Shown here: positions 37,944 to 46,887 of the stretch, piece by piece | Layout: the number at the start of each line of letters is the position of its first letter | Position numbering within the stretch: the first letter of the stretch is position 1 | NCBI RefSeq assembly: GCF_018881815.1 | Contig: NZ_JACVPP010000001.1 | Span: 1,621,654 to 1,685,653 of the forward strand | Source: Polynucleobacter sp. MWH-HuK1 | GTDB lineage: Bacteria; Pseudomonadota; Gammaproteobacteria; Burkholderiales; Burkholderiaceae | Reading direction: 5' to 3' | DNA: 64,000 nt | Notes under the pieces: generated by a model | What the model saw: only the letters and a program-made list of their open reading frames with translations | Told to the model about the DNA's origin: nothing | Databases searched by the model: none | Program-made: the position numbers and the translations under genes

Positions 37944-39674
37944 TTAGATTGGAGCCATACCAGGGTTATTTGAAACGCCCTTAATGATTGGCTCGTTGAG
38001 CTTAACAGCTTTCACTACCTTGACATCACGCAAGTGCCTCTCAATAACATCCCAGATTGCCTCGCCACCAGCATTCTTTGCCTCTTCACTCACTGGCGCC
38101 CACCCTGCAACTTTATAAATCTTGTTTGCCTCAATGGGCTTACCGTTCAAGCGCATATCAGTAATACGCTTGCCGGCTGTTTGCGCTGGATCAATGGTGT
38201 ACTGCATACCACCAACACGTACCATGTCACCGCCCTGTTGGTAATACGGGTCTGGGTTAAATAAGTTATCAGCTACGTCCTCAAGAATAGTCTTGATAGT
38301 TTCACCGCTCATATTTGTAACCGTAGTGTACGGATATGTGATCGCGGTTTGATCCAATAGGTTCTCGCGAGTAATTGCCTGACCTGGTAGCAAGCTTGTT
38401 CCCCAACGGAAGCCAGGTGAGAAAGCAATTTCCGCATTCTTCTGTGCCATCAAACCATCCAAGATCAGTTGGTCAAAGCTACCGTTAAAGTTACCGCGGC
38501 GATATAGCAAACCCTCTGTGGTAGCTAATTTCTCATTCAACTTTGCCTCATATGGAGCTCTGATTTTTGCAATCAGTTTGTTCATCGTTGGGTCTGCAGG
38601 AATCATGTTCGAGAAAATTGGGAATAGCTTATAGCGGAAATCTACAGCCTTACCGCCCTTCACATCAAAATCAAGCACACCCAAGAACTTGCTATTAGAC
38701 CCAGCATTAGTTACCAGAGTTACACCACCAGAGTTCTTAACCTTAACCGGAATAGGTACGCCATCGTGTGTATGTCCACCCATGATGGCATCAAGACCGC
38801 TTACGCGAGAAGCCATTTTCAAATCTACGTCCATACCGTTATGGGAGAGCAGAACCACAACCTTGGCTCCTTTAGATTTCACTTCATTAATTGTCTTCTG
38901 GAGGTTTTCTTCTTGAATGCCAAAGGTCCAATCTGGAGTGAAATAACGAGGATTAGCAATTGGTGTGTATGGGAAAGCCTGACCAATGATGGCAACCTGA
39001 ATGCCATTTTGCACCTTCATGACGTAAGGATTGAATACTGAATCACCGAAATCGGCGGTTTTAATATTTTGTGCAACAAAATTTACTTTGCCTTTGAAAT
39101 CGCCATTCACGATTTCCATCACGCGCTTCTCACCTAAAGTCATTTCCCAGTGAGGAGTCATGACATCCACACCCAATGCCAAAGCAGCGTCAACCATATC
39201 TTGACCATTGGTCCATAGAGCCGTACCCGAACCTTGCCAGGTATCACCACCATCAAGCAATAAAGCGCCTGGACGATTTGCTTTCATTTGCTTAACCAAA
39301 GTAGCCATATGCGCAAAGCCACCCATCTTGCCGTAGTTCTGGGCTGCTGCAACGTAATCTAGGTAAGTAAATGCATGGGCATCACGTGTGCCTGGCGCTA
39401 TACCGTTAGCCTTTAAGAAATATTCGCCGACCAAATGTGGAGTCTTGCCTTCTTGCGCACCAATACCCAAATTAACATTAGGCTCGCGAAAGTAAATAGG
39501 CAGTAGTTGCGCATGACAATCCGTGAAATGCAGGAAGTGAACATTACCGAATTTAGGCAAGTCATAAAACTTTTGTGCATTACTTTGCGCATTAACAAAA
39601 TTAGACTGCAGACTCATTCCACCTGCAGATGCAATAGCCAATGCCTGCAAAAATTCGCGGCGACTTAAAGACAT
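37944..39674 (-). CDS. soxB: SoxB thiosulfohydrolase
   Basis: 576 residues. Releases sulfate from the SoxY-bound thiosulfonate using a dinuclear manganese site. Tat-type signal SRREFLQALAIASAGG at 4-19. Metallophosphoesterase motifs HFTDCHAQ (49-56), GGDTWQGSGTALW near 141 and GGHTHDG near 305. Follows soxX by 47 bases, with a hairpin in between. Confidence 0.96.
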   Translation of the reverse strand: MSLSRREFLQALAIASAGGMSLQSNFVNAQSNAQKFYDLPKFGNVHFLHFTDCHAQLLPIYFREPNVNLGIGAQEGKTPHLVGEYFLKANGIAPGTRDAHAFTYLDYVAAAQNYGKMGGFAHMATLVKQMKANRPGALLLDGGDTWQGSGTALWTNGQDMVDAALALGVDVMTPHWEMTLGEKRVMEIVNGDFKGKVNFVAQNIKTADFGDSVFNPYVMKVQNGIQVAIIGQAFPYTPIANPRYFTPDWTFGIQEENLQKTINEVKSKGAKVVVLLSHNGMDVDLKMASRVSGLDAIMGGHTHDGVPIPVKVKNSGGVTLVTNAGSNSKFLGVLDFDVKGGKAVDFRYKLFPIFSNMIPADPTMNKLIAKIRAPYEAKLNEKLATTEGLLYRRGNFNGSFDQLILDGLMAQKNAEIAFSPGFRWGTSLLPGQAITRENLLDQTAITYPYTTVTNMSGETIKTILEDVADNLFNPDPYYQQGGDMVRVGGMQYTIDPAQTAGKRITDMRLNGKPIEANKIYKVAGWAPVSEEAKNAGGEAIWDVIERHLRDVKVVKAVKLNEPIIKGVSNNPGMAPI

Positions 39675-39691
39675 AACATTCCCCTTATGAA

Positions 39692-39711
39692 AACAGGCCT
39701 GTCGGCCTGTT
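39692..39711 (-). terminator. Intercistronic hairpin between soxX and soxB
   Basis: AACAGGCC and GGCCTGTT pair perfectly around a 4-base loop. On the minus strand the stem is followed by TTTTC. It may partly attenuate soxB or stabilise the upstream message. Confidence 0.55.
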
Positions 39712-39721
39712 CTTTGATTCG

Positions 39722-40360
39722 TTATTGATTAACTGGAGAGGCAGGGTCAAGCAGTAAAGCCATGACATCCTGAATCTGCTGCTCATTTAAGAGTTTGAAG
39801 TGTGCAAAGCGTGGCATATTGCTGCAGGCGTTATACGCTTTGGAATTATTGATGCGATTCCAAGTGTAAGTAACCACCTCTTGTGAGTAACCACGTAGCT
39901 TACCGTAGCCAGTCAATGACGGCCCGATATTTCCATAAGAGATCTCTTTGGCGTCAATCTGGTGACAGTTGTAGCAACCACCGCCAATCACGGTATCAGC
40001 CTTATCGGTCCAAGTTGCACCGCGACCGCTTTGAGCAATCTTCTCGCCGTTCTTCCAGTCACCAATATATTTACCATCAGACGGCTGCTTGATGGAATCC
40101 ATATTTATTTTTTGAATCTTTTCACGCATCTTCTCGCCCTGCTTGCTATTTGCAAATACAGGGTCTGAACAAAACTTCTGAGTTGCATCTTGATCGATAC
40201 GATCCAAGCCTGCAATGCCTTGAGCTTTAAAGCTATCGGTCATCATTTTGTTGAACTTTGGGTCGTTCTTTTGTTGAGCCAAAGCTACGTTTTGAAACAA
40301 GCTTGAAGCAACAATAAATCCAGCGATAGTTAAGAGCTTTTTGATATTTGTATTTTTCAT
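39722..40360 (-). CDS. soxX: SoxX cytochrome c subunit
   Basis: 212 residues with a signal peptide. One haem site CYNCHQ (Cys129, Cys132, His133) and a probable distal Met in CSNMPRFAHF. Forms SoxAX, which joins thiosulfate to the SoxY cysteine. Longer than minimal SoxX because of an N-terminal extension (about 30-120). Confidence 0.92.
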   Translation of the reverse strand: MKNTNIKKLLTIAGFIVASSLFQNVALAQQKNDPKFNKMMTDSFKAQGIAGLDRIDQDATQKFCSDPVFANSKQGEKMREKIQKINMDSIKQPSDGKYIGDWKNGEKIAQSGRGATWTDKADTVIGGGCYNCHQIDAKEISYGNIGPSLTGYGKLRGYSQEVVTYTWNRINNSKAYNACSNMPRFAHFKLLNEQQIQDVMALLLDPASPVNQ

Positions 40361-40379
40361 GATCTTTGTCTCTTATCTC

Positions 40380-41195
40380 TTAACGCTTTAATCCAGGAGT
40401 TTCAACTGTGCCGCCATTGGCAGTCTTGGCCATATACATAGACAATGCAATCGTCACATCTGAACCGTAAATTGGGAATGGAAAACGCTGCTGACGATAG
40501 CAATCGTTTAAGCGCTGCTGCATCGTCCAAAACTGACCGCTTGAAACGCGATATGCTGGCCAGTAACCCCAACCCATAGCAGCGCCTTTTTGCTCGGTTA
40601 AGTTAGGCAAATCCTGTAAACGAATACGTTTACCGTTTTCAGCATGGCAAGATGCGCAAGAGAAATCCATAGGGCCGCCTTGGAAGAAGAATGCGCGCTT
40701 ACCGAGCTCATACATTTCTTTTTCCTTGGGATGATTGGTGCTCACCTTAATTTTGTCGCCCTTAGAAGCGGTGACTACGTAAGCAACAATCGCCTCCATA
40801 TCTTTTTTAGGGCCCTTTTGGAAAGGTGCATCAATCATTTCTTGAGGATCACGTCCCTGCAGTACTTGCATACAAGTCATCAAGCGTGACTCGAGGTCTT
40901 GCACTTTATTGGTATCTTTAAAGTAGCGCGGCAACTGAGCTGCTGCACCCTTCACAACACCAGGCCCCAGACCTAAATCACACTTCTCAAGTGTAGCGTT
41001 TTTTGGGCCTGCTGGTTTTTTCCATAGATCTTCACCGGCTGCTTCATAGAGCTCCGAAGGGTTGCCGTCAGCGATCATCTCGCGATATTTAGCGATATCG
41101 TCTGTTGCACTCTTTTGCGCAAAGACTGACGATGGCACTGCTAGTAAGGCAGCCAACAATCCAGAGGCCAACCCTAAAGTTAATTTACGCTGCAT
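40380..41195 (-). CDS. soxA: SoxA, monohaem type
   Basis: 271 residues. One haem-binding CASCHAENGKR at about 180-184 and the C-terminal cysteine ligand region LNDCYRQQRFPFP. The site of the first haem in dihaem SoxA is replaced by two isolated cysteines (EKCDLGLG and LMTCMQV), probably a disulfide. ATG at 41195 has AAAGGG 6 bases upstream. Confidence 0.94.
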   Translation of the reverse strand: MQRKLTLGLASGLLAALLAVPSSVFAQKSATDDIAKYREMIADGNPSELYEAAGEDLWKKPAGPKNATLEKCDLGLGPGVVKGAAAQLPRYFKDTNKVQDLESRLMTCMQVLQGRDPQEMIDAPFQKGPKKDMEAIVAYVVTASKGDKIKVSTNHPKEKEMYELGKRAFFFQGGPMDFSCASCHAENGKRIRLQDLPNLTEQKGAAMGWGYWPAYRVSSGQFWTMQQRLNDCYRQQRFPFPIYGSDVTIALSMYMAKTANGGTVETPGLKR

Positions 41196-41247
41196 TTGCA
41201 ACCCTTTCAAAACTCAGGTGATAGTAAAGATCGATTAAGACAAGCAA

Positions 41248-41556
41248 TTAAGAAGCGGTTGCTTCATCTGTGCGCTTGTCACCCTTGCTATCTACCCAGC
41301 TCACAACAATCTTGTCGCCCTTAGCGCCCTTGTATTTAAAGTTCAAGAATGGATCCTTAGAAACTGCTGGACCAAATTGACCATTCAATACATCCTTGCC
41401 ATTTGCTTTGACATTAATTGTGCTGATGAACCAAGCGGGAATTGTTTTACCGGAAGCGTCTTTACGCTGACCAGATTCCATATCGTGCTTCATCAAAATT
41501 TTTACATCCACAATTCCACCGTTCTCAGCAGCTCTAACGCGCATTGGATCAGCCAT
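41248..41556 (-). CDS. soxZ: SoxZ
   Basis: 102 residues, no signal peptide, all-beta protein with GIVDVKILMKHDMESGQRKD and VSWVDSKGDKRTDEA typical of SoxZ. Supports SoxY as the carrier heterodimer and is exported together with SoxY's signal. Confidence 0.95.
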   Translation of the reverse strand: MADPMRVRAAENGGIVDVKILMKHDMESGQRKDASGKTIPAWFISTINVKANGKDVLNGQFGPAVSKDPFLNFKYKGAKGDKIVVSWVDSKGDKRTDEATAS

Positions 41557-41610
41557 GTTTTCCTCTTGTAATCTAGTAATTAATTAATGGTATTCAGATA
41601 GATTCGGGGA

Positions 41611-42063
41611 TTAACCGCCGCAACCACCTAGAGTAACTTTTACTTCCTTAACGGACATACTCCACTTGCCATCCGCTTTTACCAAAGCGTATACGTTTGA
41701 AGTTTGGCCCATCTTGATACGGGTAGTAACAAATGGTTCTGTGCCAGCAGGAATAAAGAATTGCGCAGCCAAGGCGCTTGGGTTTTTCTCAACCAAGATT
41801 ACCATTTGCTCTGCTTTAAGAGTGGTTGTAATGCCGACTGGCACAACCGCACCATTTTCTGCGATGTCAGGGGCATTCAAAGTAACTGCACCAGACTTCT
41901 CTGGGCTACCGGCACCCAAGATCTTAAATACATCGTCAAGGCTCTTGCCTTCAAAAGCGGCTTTATTCCACTCTTGTGCTTGGGCTACGCTAATAAGACC
42001 CGCAGAAGCCATCAAGCCAAATACGGCTGAATATTTCAATAAACTGCGTCGCTGCTGATTCAT
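41611..42063 (-). CDS. soxY: SoxY sulfur-carrier protein
   Basis: 150 residues. Ends in KVTLGGCGG, the swinging-arm cysteine to which sulfur intermediates are bound. Tat-like signal MNQQRRSLLKYSAVFG. Central protein of the Sox pathway, 54 bases upstream of soxZ. Confidence 0.97.
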   Translation of the reverse strand: MNQQRRSLLKYSAVFGLMASAGLISVAQAQEWNKAAFEGKSLDDVFKILGAGSPEKSGAVTLNAPDIAENGAVVPVGITTTLKAEQMVILVEKNPSALAAQFFIPAGTEPFVTTRIKMGQTSNVYALVKADGKWSMSVKEVKVTLGGCGG

Positions 42064-42110
42064 AAAAACTCCTTTATTAATCTCTTACTATGAATATATT
42101 ATCTGCTTTC

Positions 42111-42132
42111 TAATAAACCATACTGGTTATTA
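42111..42132. repeat. Bulged inverted repeat between soxD and soxY
   Basis: TAATAAACCA and TGGTTATTA are complementary with a single unpaired A, around TAC. It lies in the 81-base gap in front of soxY and could be a hairpin or a protein-binding site. It does not match the other palindromes. Confidence 0.35.
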
Positions 42133-42144
42133 CCTAAGCACCCC

Positions 42145-43236
42145 TTATTTACCCCCTGATAGCACCCACTCCACCAGCACCTTGCGATCAGCGTCTGACA
42201 ATTGTGCTTGTGGTGGCATTGGTATTGAGCCCCAAACTCCAGCTCCGCCATTCTTAACCTTAGTCATCAATTTATCTACAGCGCCACTTTGATCTTTGTA
42301 CTTAGCCGATATATCAGCTATGGATGGCCCAACCAGCTTAGCGTTTGGCGCATGGCAGGCAGAGCAATTCTCGTTTTTAAACAAGGCAGCAGCACCTTTT
42401 GGAGCGTTGGAATGAGTATCTTTAGCGTGAGCTAAACCCTCACCCGATGCTCCAGGAAGTTTTGTAATCGGCGGCTTAGTAGTGTCCGCACCACGGTATG
42501 GCCCATACATACGGTTCTGGTCTGCAATATTGCCATGCGCATCACGCGCAAAATCAGGCAATGTAGAGCCGATTTGCACAAATGCCATGCAATTATTCAT
42601 ACAAGAAGAACCATTGACATCGGGCTTATCTTTAACATTCCAGAAGCCATGCTTTCTTGTCATACCGTTGCGGTTAGGCATTTTGGCTTGCACTTCAGCA
42701 ATATTGGTATTGCTGAGCACGAAATCATCTGGAACTACTTCGCCAATACTTAAGATGAATGCAACTAAAGCATATGTCTCATCCGGGGTTAGGGATCTTG
42801 GTGCATTCCATGGCATTGCGCGATAGATGTAATCCCACAAAGTAGAAACCGTAGGAACCTTCATTAAAGTGGTTCGTTGTGGCTGCTTCATATCCGCAAG
42901 AGAAGCTACTCTTCCAGTTTTGACATCATCCTTAGTTGTGCCGCCAGTAATCGGGGTAAAAATCTCATTTGATTCGCCGAAAATACCGTGACAACTAGCA
43001 CACTTGGCCTCCCAAATTGTTTGACCCTGCTCAACCGATCCAGACCCCTTTGGCAATCCTTTGAAATCAGGGCGCACGTCAATATCCCATGCCGCTACTT
43101 CAGCTGGGGTGGCATTGCGACCCACTCCAGGAAACTTAGCAGAGCCCTGCGTTCCTTGCGCATAGGCAAGATTAGCAGCCAACAATGCTGCAGATAACAG
43201 CCCTAAGCGAGCAATCGATTTACCCAACTTGTACAT
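42145..43236 (-). CDS. soxD: SoxD, dihaem cytochrome c
   Basis: 363 residues with a signal peptide. Haem sites CASCHGIFG (Cys79, Cys82, His83) and CSACHAPNAK near 290. Electron acceptor of the SoxC sulfur dehydrogenase. Its start overlaps the end of soxC by 17 bases, so the two are translationally coupled. Confidence 0.93.
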   Translation of the reverse strand: MYKLGKSIARLGLLSAALLAANLAYAQGTQGSAKFPGVGRNATPAEVAAWDIDVRPDFKGLPKGSGSVEQGQTIWEAKCASCHGIFGESNEIFTPITGGTTKDDVKTGRVASLADMKQPQRTTLMKVPTVSTLWDYIYRAMPWNAPRSLTPDETYALVAFILSIGEVVPDDFVLSNTNIAEVQAKMPNRNGMTRKHGFWNVKDKPDVNGSSCMNNCMAFVQIGSTLPDFARDAHGNIADQNRMYGPYRGADTTKPPITKLPGASGEGLAHAKDTHSNAPKGAAALFKNENCSACHAPNAKLVGPSIADISAKYKDQSGAVDKLMTKVKNGGAGVWGSIPMPPQAQLSDADRKVLVEWVLSGGK

Positions 43237-44620
43237 TGCTCACCTCGCCGTTTGAATCTAATTTCCATGACTGAATTGCGTTGTTGTGATATATCGAACG
43301 TGTGCCACGAACATTGCGCAAAGTTTTAATTGAAGGTTGGATATAACCCGTGTCATCTACTGCTCTAGATTGCAATATTGCCGGCGATCCATCCCAAACC
43401 CAATCAATATTGAAGCGTGTAATTGACTTAGTAAGCACTGGAGTCTCGAGGCGTGCCTGACGCCAGTTATTGCCACCATCAAAAGAAACATCAACACGCC
43501 TAATCTTGCCGCGACCAGACCAAGCCATACCACTCACGTTATAGAAACCTTTGTCTAGCAATTGCTGCCCGCCAGATGGCGTAGTAATGACAGATTTACA
43601 TTCTTGAATGGATGCATACTGACGGTGAATTCCATCCGGCATCAGCTCAATATAGTGAACTGCCTCATCTTTGGTATTCCATGGCATATCGCCCACTTCA
43701 AGGCGACGCAACCACTTAACCCAGCTAACACCCTGTACTCCAGGCACCACTAATCGCAATGGGAAACCATTTTCCGGACGAAGCATCTCTCCATTCATGC
43801 TCCAAGCGACGATAGTATCTTCTAGGCAGCTTTCAAGATTGATGGTGCGAGTCATGCCAGAGCCATCACCGCCTTCGGCAAGTAAAAACTTGCCTTTTTT
43901 AAGATCCGCGCCGCATTCCTCAAGCAATACTTTCAGCGGTACGCCTGTGAATTCGCAGCAAGACAACATGCCGTGTGTGTACTGCACTGTAGGTACAGCA
44001 ACGTTGCCCCACTCTAAACCAGTATTAGCTCCACACTCAATAAAGTGAGTACGAGAAACAGAAGGCAAACGCATCAAGTCGTTCATCGTGAAGACGCGAG
44101 CATTTTTTACCATGCCGTTCACCATCAATCGATGGGTCTCAGGATTCAAGTTGTACCAACCTTGGTGATGACGTTCAAAATGCAAACCGTTTGGCGTAAT
44201 TGTTCCAAATAAACCTTGCAAAGGTGTAAAGGCAACCGATGCTGCTGATACACGTGTTAAGCCTGGTGACTCACGACGAATTAAATTGGCTTCATAGATA
44301 GACGGCACACCATAAGGCATGGTGGCAACGTTCTTACCAAGCGTTGTTTGCCATTCTTGTTTCTCTAAAATTGCTGGGTCGCCCTCACCCGCAGCAAACG
44401 CCAGCGGCGCAGCCAAACCTGCTGCCGCTCCGCCAACCGCAGACATAAAGCCCTTACGCAAGAAGCCGCGACGTGTTTCATCAAGGCCATTGGCGTTGAT
44501 GTCAGCAATTAACTCCTGAGAGATAAAGTGCTCTGGCGCCTTAACTAAGCGGGCTCTATTCACCGGCTTTTCAACTGCCGAGATATCCTCGACACTTAAT
44601 TCAATTTGCTTCTTAGTCAT
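43220..44620 (-). CDS. soxC: SoxC, molybdenum sulfite/sulfane dehydrogenase
   Basis: 466 residues. Tat motif TRRGFLRKGF at 49-58 and sulfite-oxidase-type Moco domain with the ligand cysteine in HFIECGANTGLEW (Cys196), then a C-terminal dimerisation domain. With SoxD it oxidises the SoxY-bound sulfane sulfur by six electrons, so a strain with soxCD should make sulfate rather than sulfur globules. The molybdate genes modBC lie nearby. Confidence 0.95.
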   Translation of the reverse strand: MTKKQIELSVEDISAVEKPVNRARLVKAPEHFISQELIADINANGLDETRRGFLRKGFMSAVGGAAAGLAAPLAFAAGEGDPAILEKQEWQTTLGKNVATMPYGVPSIYEANLIRRESPGLTRVSAASVAFTPLQGLFGTITPNGLHFERHHQGWYNLNPETHRLMVNGMVKNARVFTMNDLMRLPSVSRTHFIECGANTGLEWGNVAVPTVQYTHGMLSCCEFTGVPLKVLLEECGADLKKGKFLLAEGGDGSGMTRTINLESCLEDTIVAWSMNGEMLRPENGFPLRLVVPGVQGVSWVKWLRRLEVGDMPWNTKDEAVHYIELMPDGIHRQYASIQECKSVITTPSGGQQLLDKGFYNVSGMAWSGRGKIRRVDVSFDGGNNWRQARLETPVLTKSITRFNIDWVWDGSPAILQSRAVDDTGYIQPSIKTLRNVRGTRSIYHNNAIQSWKLDSNGEVSNVQVG

Positions 44621-44655
44621 TTGACCTCTACTTAAAAAGTGATTTACTGCAAAAC

Positions 44656-44991
44656 TTAATGAATACCTTCAGCAATCTTTGCACAGACTGACTGACACAT
44701 TTCCACAGTTGCATTGTCTGCAATGGAGTAATAAACCGTTACACCCTCTTTACGTCTGAGCAGTATTCCCGCTTTATACATGGCTAAAAGATGTCTTGAA
44801 ACATTCGCCTGGCTTGAGCCACACATTTCAACCACTTCAGAAACTGACTTTTCTCCACCGCAGACGGAATACATAATGCGCAGGCGTGCCGGCTCAGATA
44901 GCACATTGAAATAAGCAGCCACCTGAGAAAATACTTTCTCCATCTGTTTCGGAGATAAGTTTTTTGTTACTTTTTGAACCTTAGATTTCAC
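44656..44991 (-). CDS. ArsR-family repressor 1 (sox operon)
   Basis: 111 residues, winged helix with VLSEPARLRIMYSVCGGEKS and recognition region GSSQANVSRHLLAM. Cysteines at 44, 57, 99 and 103. The residue matching the BigR/SqrR sensor cysteine is Tyr41, so it is not a canonical persulfide sensor. GTG start at 44991 has only a weak ribosome site. First gene of the arsR-soxCDYZAXB run, with a palindrome 21 bases upstream. Confidence 0.87.
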   Translation of the reverse strand: MKSKVQKVTKNLSPKQMEKVFSQVAAYFNVLSEPARLRIMYSVCGGEKSVSEVVEMCGSSQANVSRHLLAMYKAGILLRRKEGVTVYYSIADNATVEMCQSVCAKIAEGIH

Positions 44992-45011
44992 CTAAACCAA
45001 CGCCTTGTAAT

Positions 45012-45035
45012 ATATATGCATGTATACGCATATAT
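45012..45035. promoter_or_regulatory. Palindrome between arsR1 and modB (operator candidate)
   Basis: ATATATGC-N8-GCATATAT, perfect 8-base arms. 19 of 24 bases match the palindrome at 52258-52281. It lies 21 bases upstream of arsR1 and 69 bases upstream of modB, so it may control both divergent transcripts. Confidence 0.65.
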
Positions 45036-45103
45036 TGGACTCCTGAAGTGGCTAAATCGGTATAGTGAGATACCCTATATTGCTTGGCAATACAATCAAA
45101 ACG

Positions 45104-45757
45104 ATGGATATAGACGCAATCCTTCTTTCGCTAAAGCTGGCACTTTGGACTTTGGCCCTCATAATCCCTTTTGGGGTTTGGGTAGCCCATAGCCTGCTTA
45201 GGCTTAATAGAAGCAAGCCATGGGTGGAGGCAGCCTTGGCTCTGCCACTCGTTTTACCTCCAACCGTCTTGGGTTATTACCTTCTGGTTGGCCTGGGCGG
45301 AAAGAGCTTCTTAGGCTTTCCATTAGTTTTTTCCTTTACCGGCATCTTGATAGCCTCCCTCATAGTCAATCTACCCTTTGCTATACAGCCAATTCAGCGC
45401 GCTTTTGAAGCTATTAATCCAGAAATTCGCGAAGCCGCCCAAGTAAGCGGCCTATCCAATTGGCAAATCTTTCGTTTAATTGAGCTTCCGCTAGCCTGGA
45501 GAGGCATTACCAGCGCAGCAGTGCTTACTTTTGCCCATACCCTTGGGGAATTTGGGGTCGTCCTCATGGTCGGTGGTGCAATCCCAGGAGAAACCAAAAC
45601 GGTATCTATTGCCATATACGACAAGGTACAGAGTTTTGATACTGCTGGGGCCGGAGCGCTTGCCTTGCTTCTGCTGGGAATTTCACTGATTGCGATTGCG
45701 CTCTCTTATGGCGTCTTTGGAAAAAGCGCTACCCAACGAGGTAAAGGGAGAGGCTAA
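45104..45757 (+). CDS. modB: Molybdate ABC transporter permease
   Basis: 217 residues from ATG 45104; an in-frame GTG at 45065 is less likely. Five or so hydrophobic segments, with PLVLPPTVLGYYLL and the EAA-loop AAQVSGLSNWQIFRLIELPLA that contacts ModC. Imports molybdate. No modA (periplasmic binding protein) lies in the window. Shares one base (TAATG) with modC. Confidence 0.9.
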   Translation: MDIDAILLSLKLALWTLALIIPFGVWVAHSLLRLNRSKPWVEAALALPLVLPPTVLGYYLLVGLGGKSFLGFPLVFSFTGILIASLIVNLPFAIQPIQRAFEAINPEIREAAQVSGLSNWQIFRLIELPLAWRGITSAAVLTFAHTLGEFGVVLMVGGAIPGETKTVSIAIYDKVQSFDTAGAGALALLLLGISLIAIALSYGVFGKSATQRGKGRG

Positions 45758-46869
45758 TGCTCAAACTCAAAATTAACCAAACCCTTCCCAATCCATTGCA
45801 AATCAACTTGGAGTGCGCTCCTGGTCAATTACATGCACTTGTAGGGCCATCTGGTAGCGGCAAAACTAGCACCCTCAGAACTATCGCCGGACTGAGTCAA
45901 GCCAAGTTCGGAAAAATTGAGTGCGACGGAGAAACCTGGTTTGAAGCGAGTGAACTTTCAGGGATAGTTAAAAGCTTAGCTCCTGCACAACGCTCTTGCG
46001 GCTTCTTATTTCAACAGTACGCCCTCTTTCCGCACCTTTCAGCCGTTGAAAACGTCGTCATTCCACTACAAAACTCCACCTATGAAGTAAGTGAGCGCAA
46101 AGAAATTGCTCAAGAATGGCTACATCGTATGGGAATAGCAGAACTTGCGCATCGTTTACCGAGCCAGCTTTCTGGCGGTCAACAGCAGCGCGTTGCGCTT
46201 GCCAGGGCCTTGGCTCGGCAGCCAAAGATTTTGTTACTAGATGAGCCCTTCTCTGCAGTAGATGCGCCAACACGTCAGAGTCTTTACAAAACCCTCGCTG
46301 ATTTACGCAAAGATCTTAACATTCCCATTCTGCTAGTAACACATGACCTGCGTGAGGCTGATCTACTTGCTGACCGCATTACCGTAATTGACAATGGCAT
46401 AAGCCTACAAACAGCTCCACCCCGAGTTCTATTCCAAAAACCCCGAAATTCACGCGTTGCTGAGTTGGTAGGCATTAGCAATATGTTTCATGGAATATTC
46501 AATGCTGGCAATCTCACCTGGGATGGCTGTGAAAAAACTTTTACTGTGGCCGACAAAGGAAAGATTCCTTCAAATGCGCAAGTTGCTTGGGTGATTCCGC
46601 AGGATGGATTAAGAATCAACAACACTCTGACCTCAGGCAGCATTCCTGCCACCGCTGTTGAAATTAGCAGCTTAGGTCAAATTGCCGTTGTTCAGTTGCA
46701 AATTGAAAATAGCACGCACAAAATCGAGTGGGTGGCATCGGCATCTGAAGTTAAAAGACTAGGCATGGAAGTTGGCAGTCAAATGCATATTGAATTAGAT
46801 GGAGATCAAATTCATATCATGCCCTTGCGCCCAATTAATGATCCAAGACGATTTGTGGGTCATTTATAA
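45757..46869 (+). CDS. modC: Molybdate ABC transporter ATP-binding protein
   Basis: 370 residues. Walker A GPSGSGKT, signature LSGGQQQRVA, Walker B LLLDEPFSAVD, switch His in LLVTHD. The C-terminal 100 residues resemble a MOP/TOBE domain that binds oxyanion (VEISSLGQIAVVQLQIE). Operonic with modB. Confidence 0.92.
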   Translation: MLKLKINQTLPNPLQINLECAPGQLHALVGPSGSGKTSTLRTIAGLSQAKFGKIECDGETWFEASELSGIVKSLAPAQRSCGFLFQQYALFPHLSAVENVVIPLQNSTYEVSERKEIAQEWLHRMGIAELAHRLPSQLSGGQQQRVALARALARQPKILLLDEPFSAVDAPTRQSLYKTLADLRKDLNIPILLVTHDLREADLLADRITVIDNGISLQTAPPRVLFQKPRNSRVAELVGISNMFHGIFNAGNLTWDGCEKTFTVADKGKIPSNAQVAWVIPQDGLRINNTLTSGSIPATAVEISSLGQIAVVQLQIENSTHKIEWVASASEVKRLGMEVGSQMHIELDGDQIHIMPLRPINDPRRFVGHL

Positions 46870-46887
46870 GCAACGCATGACGTCGTC

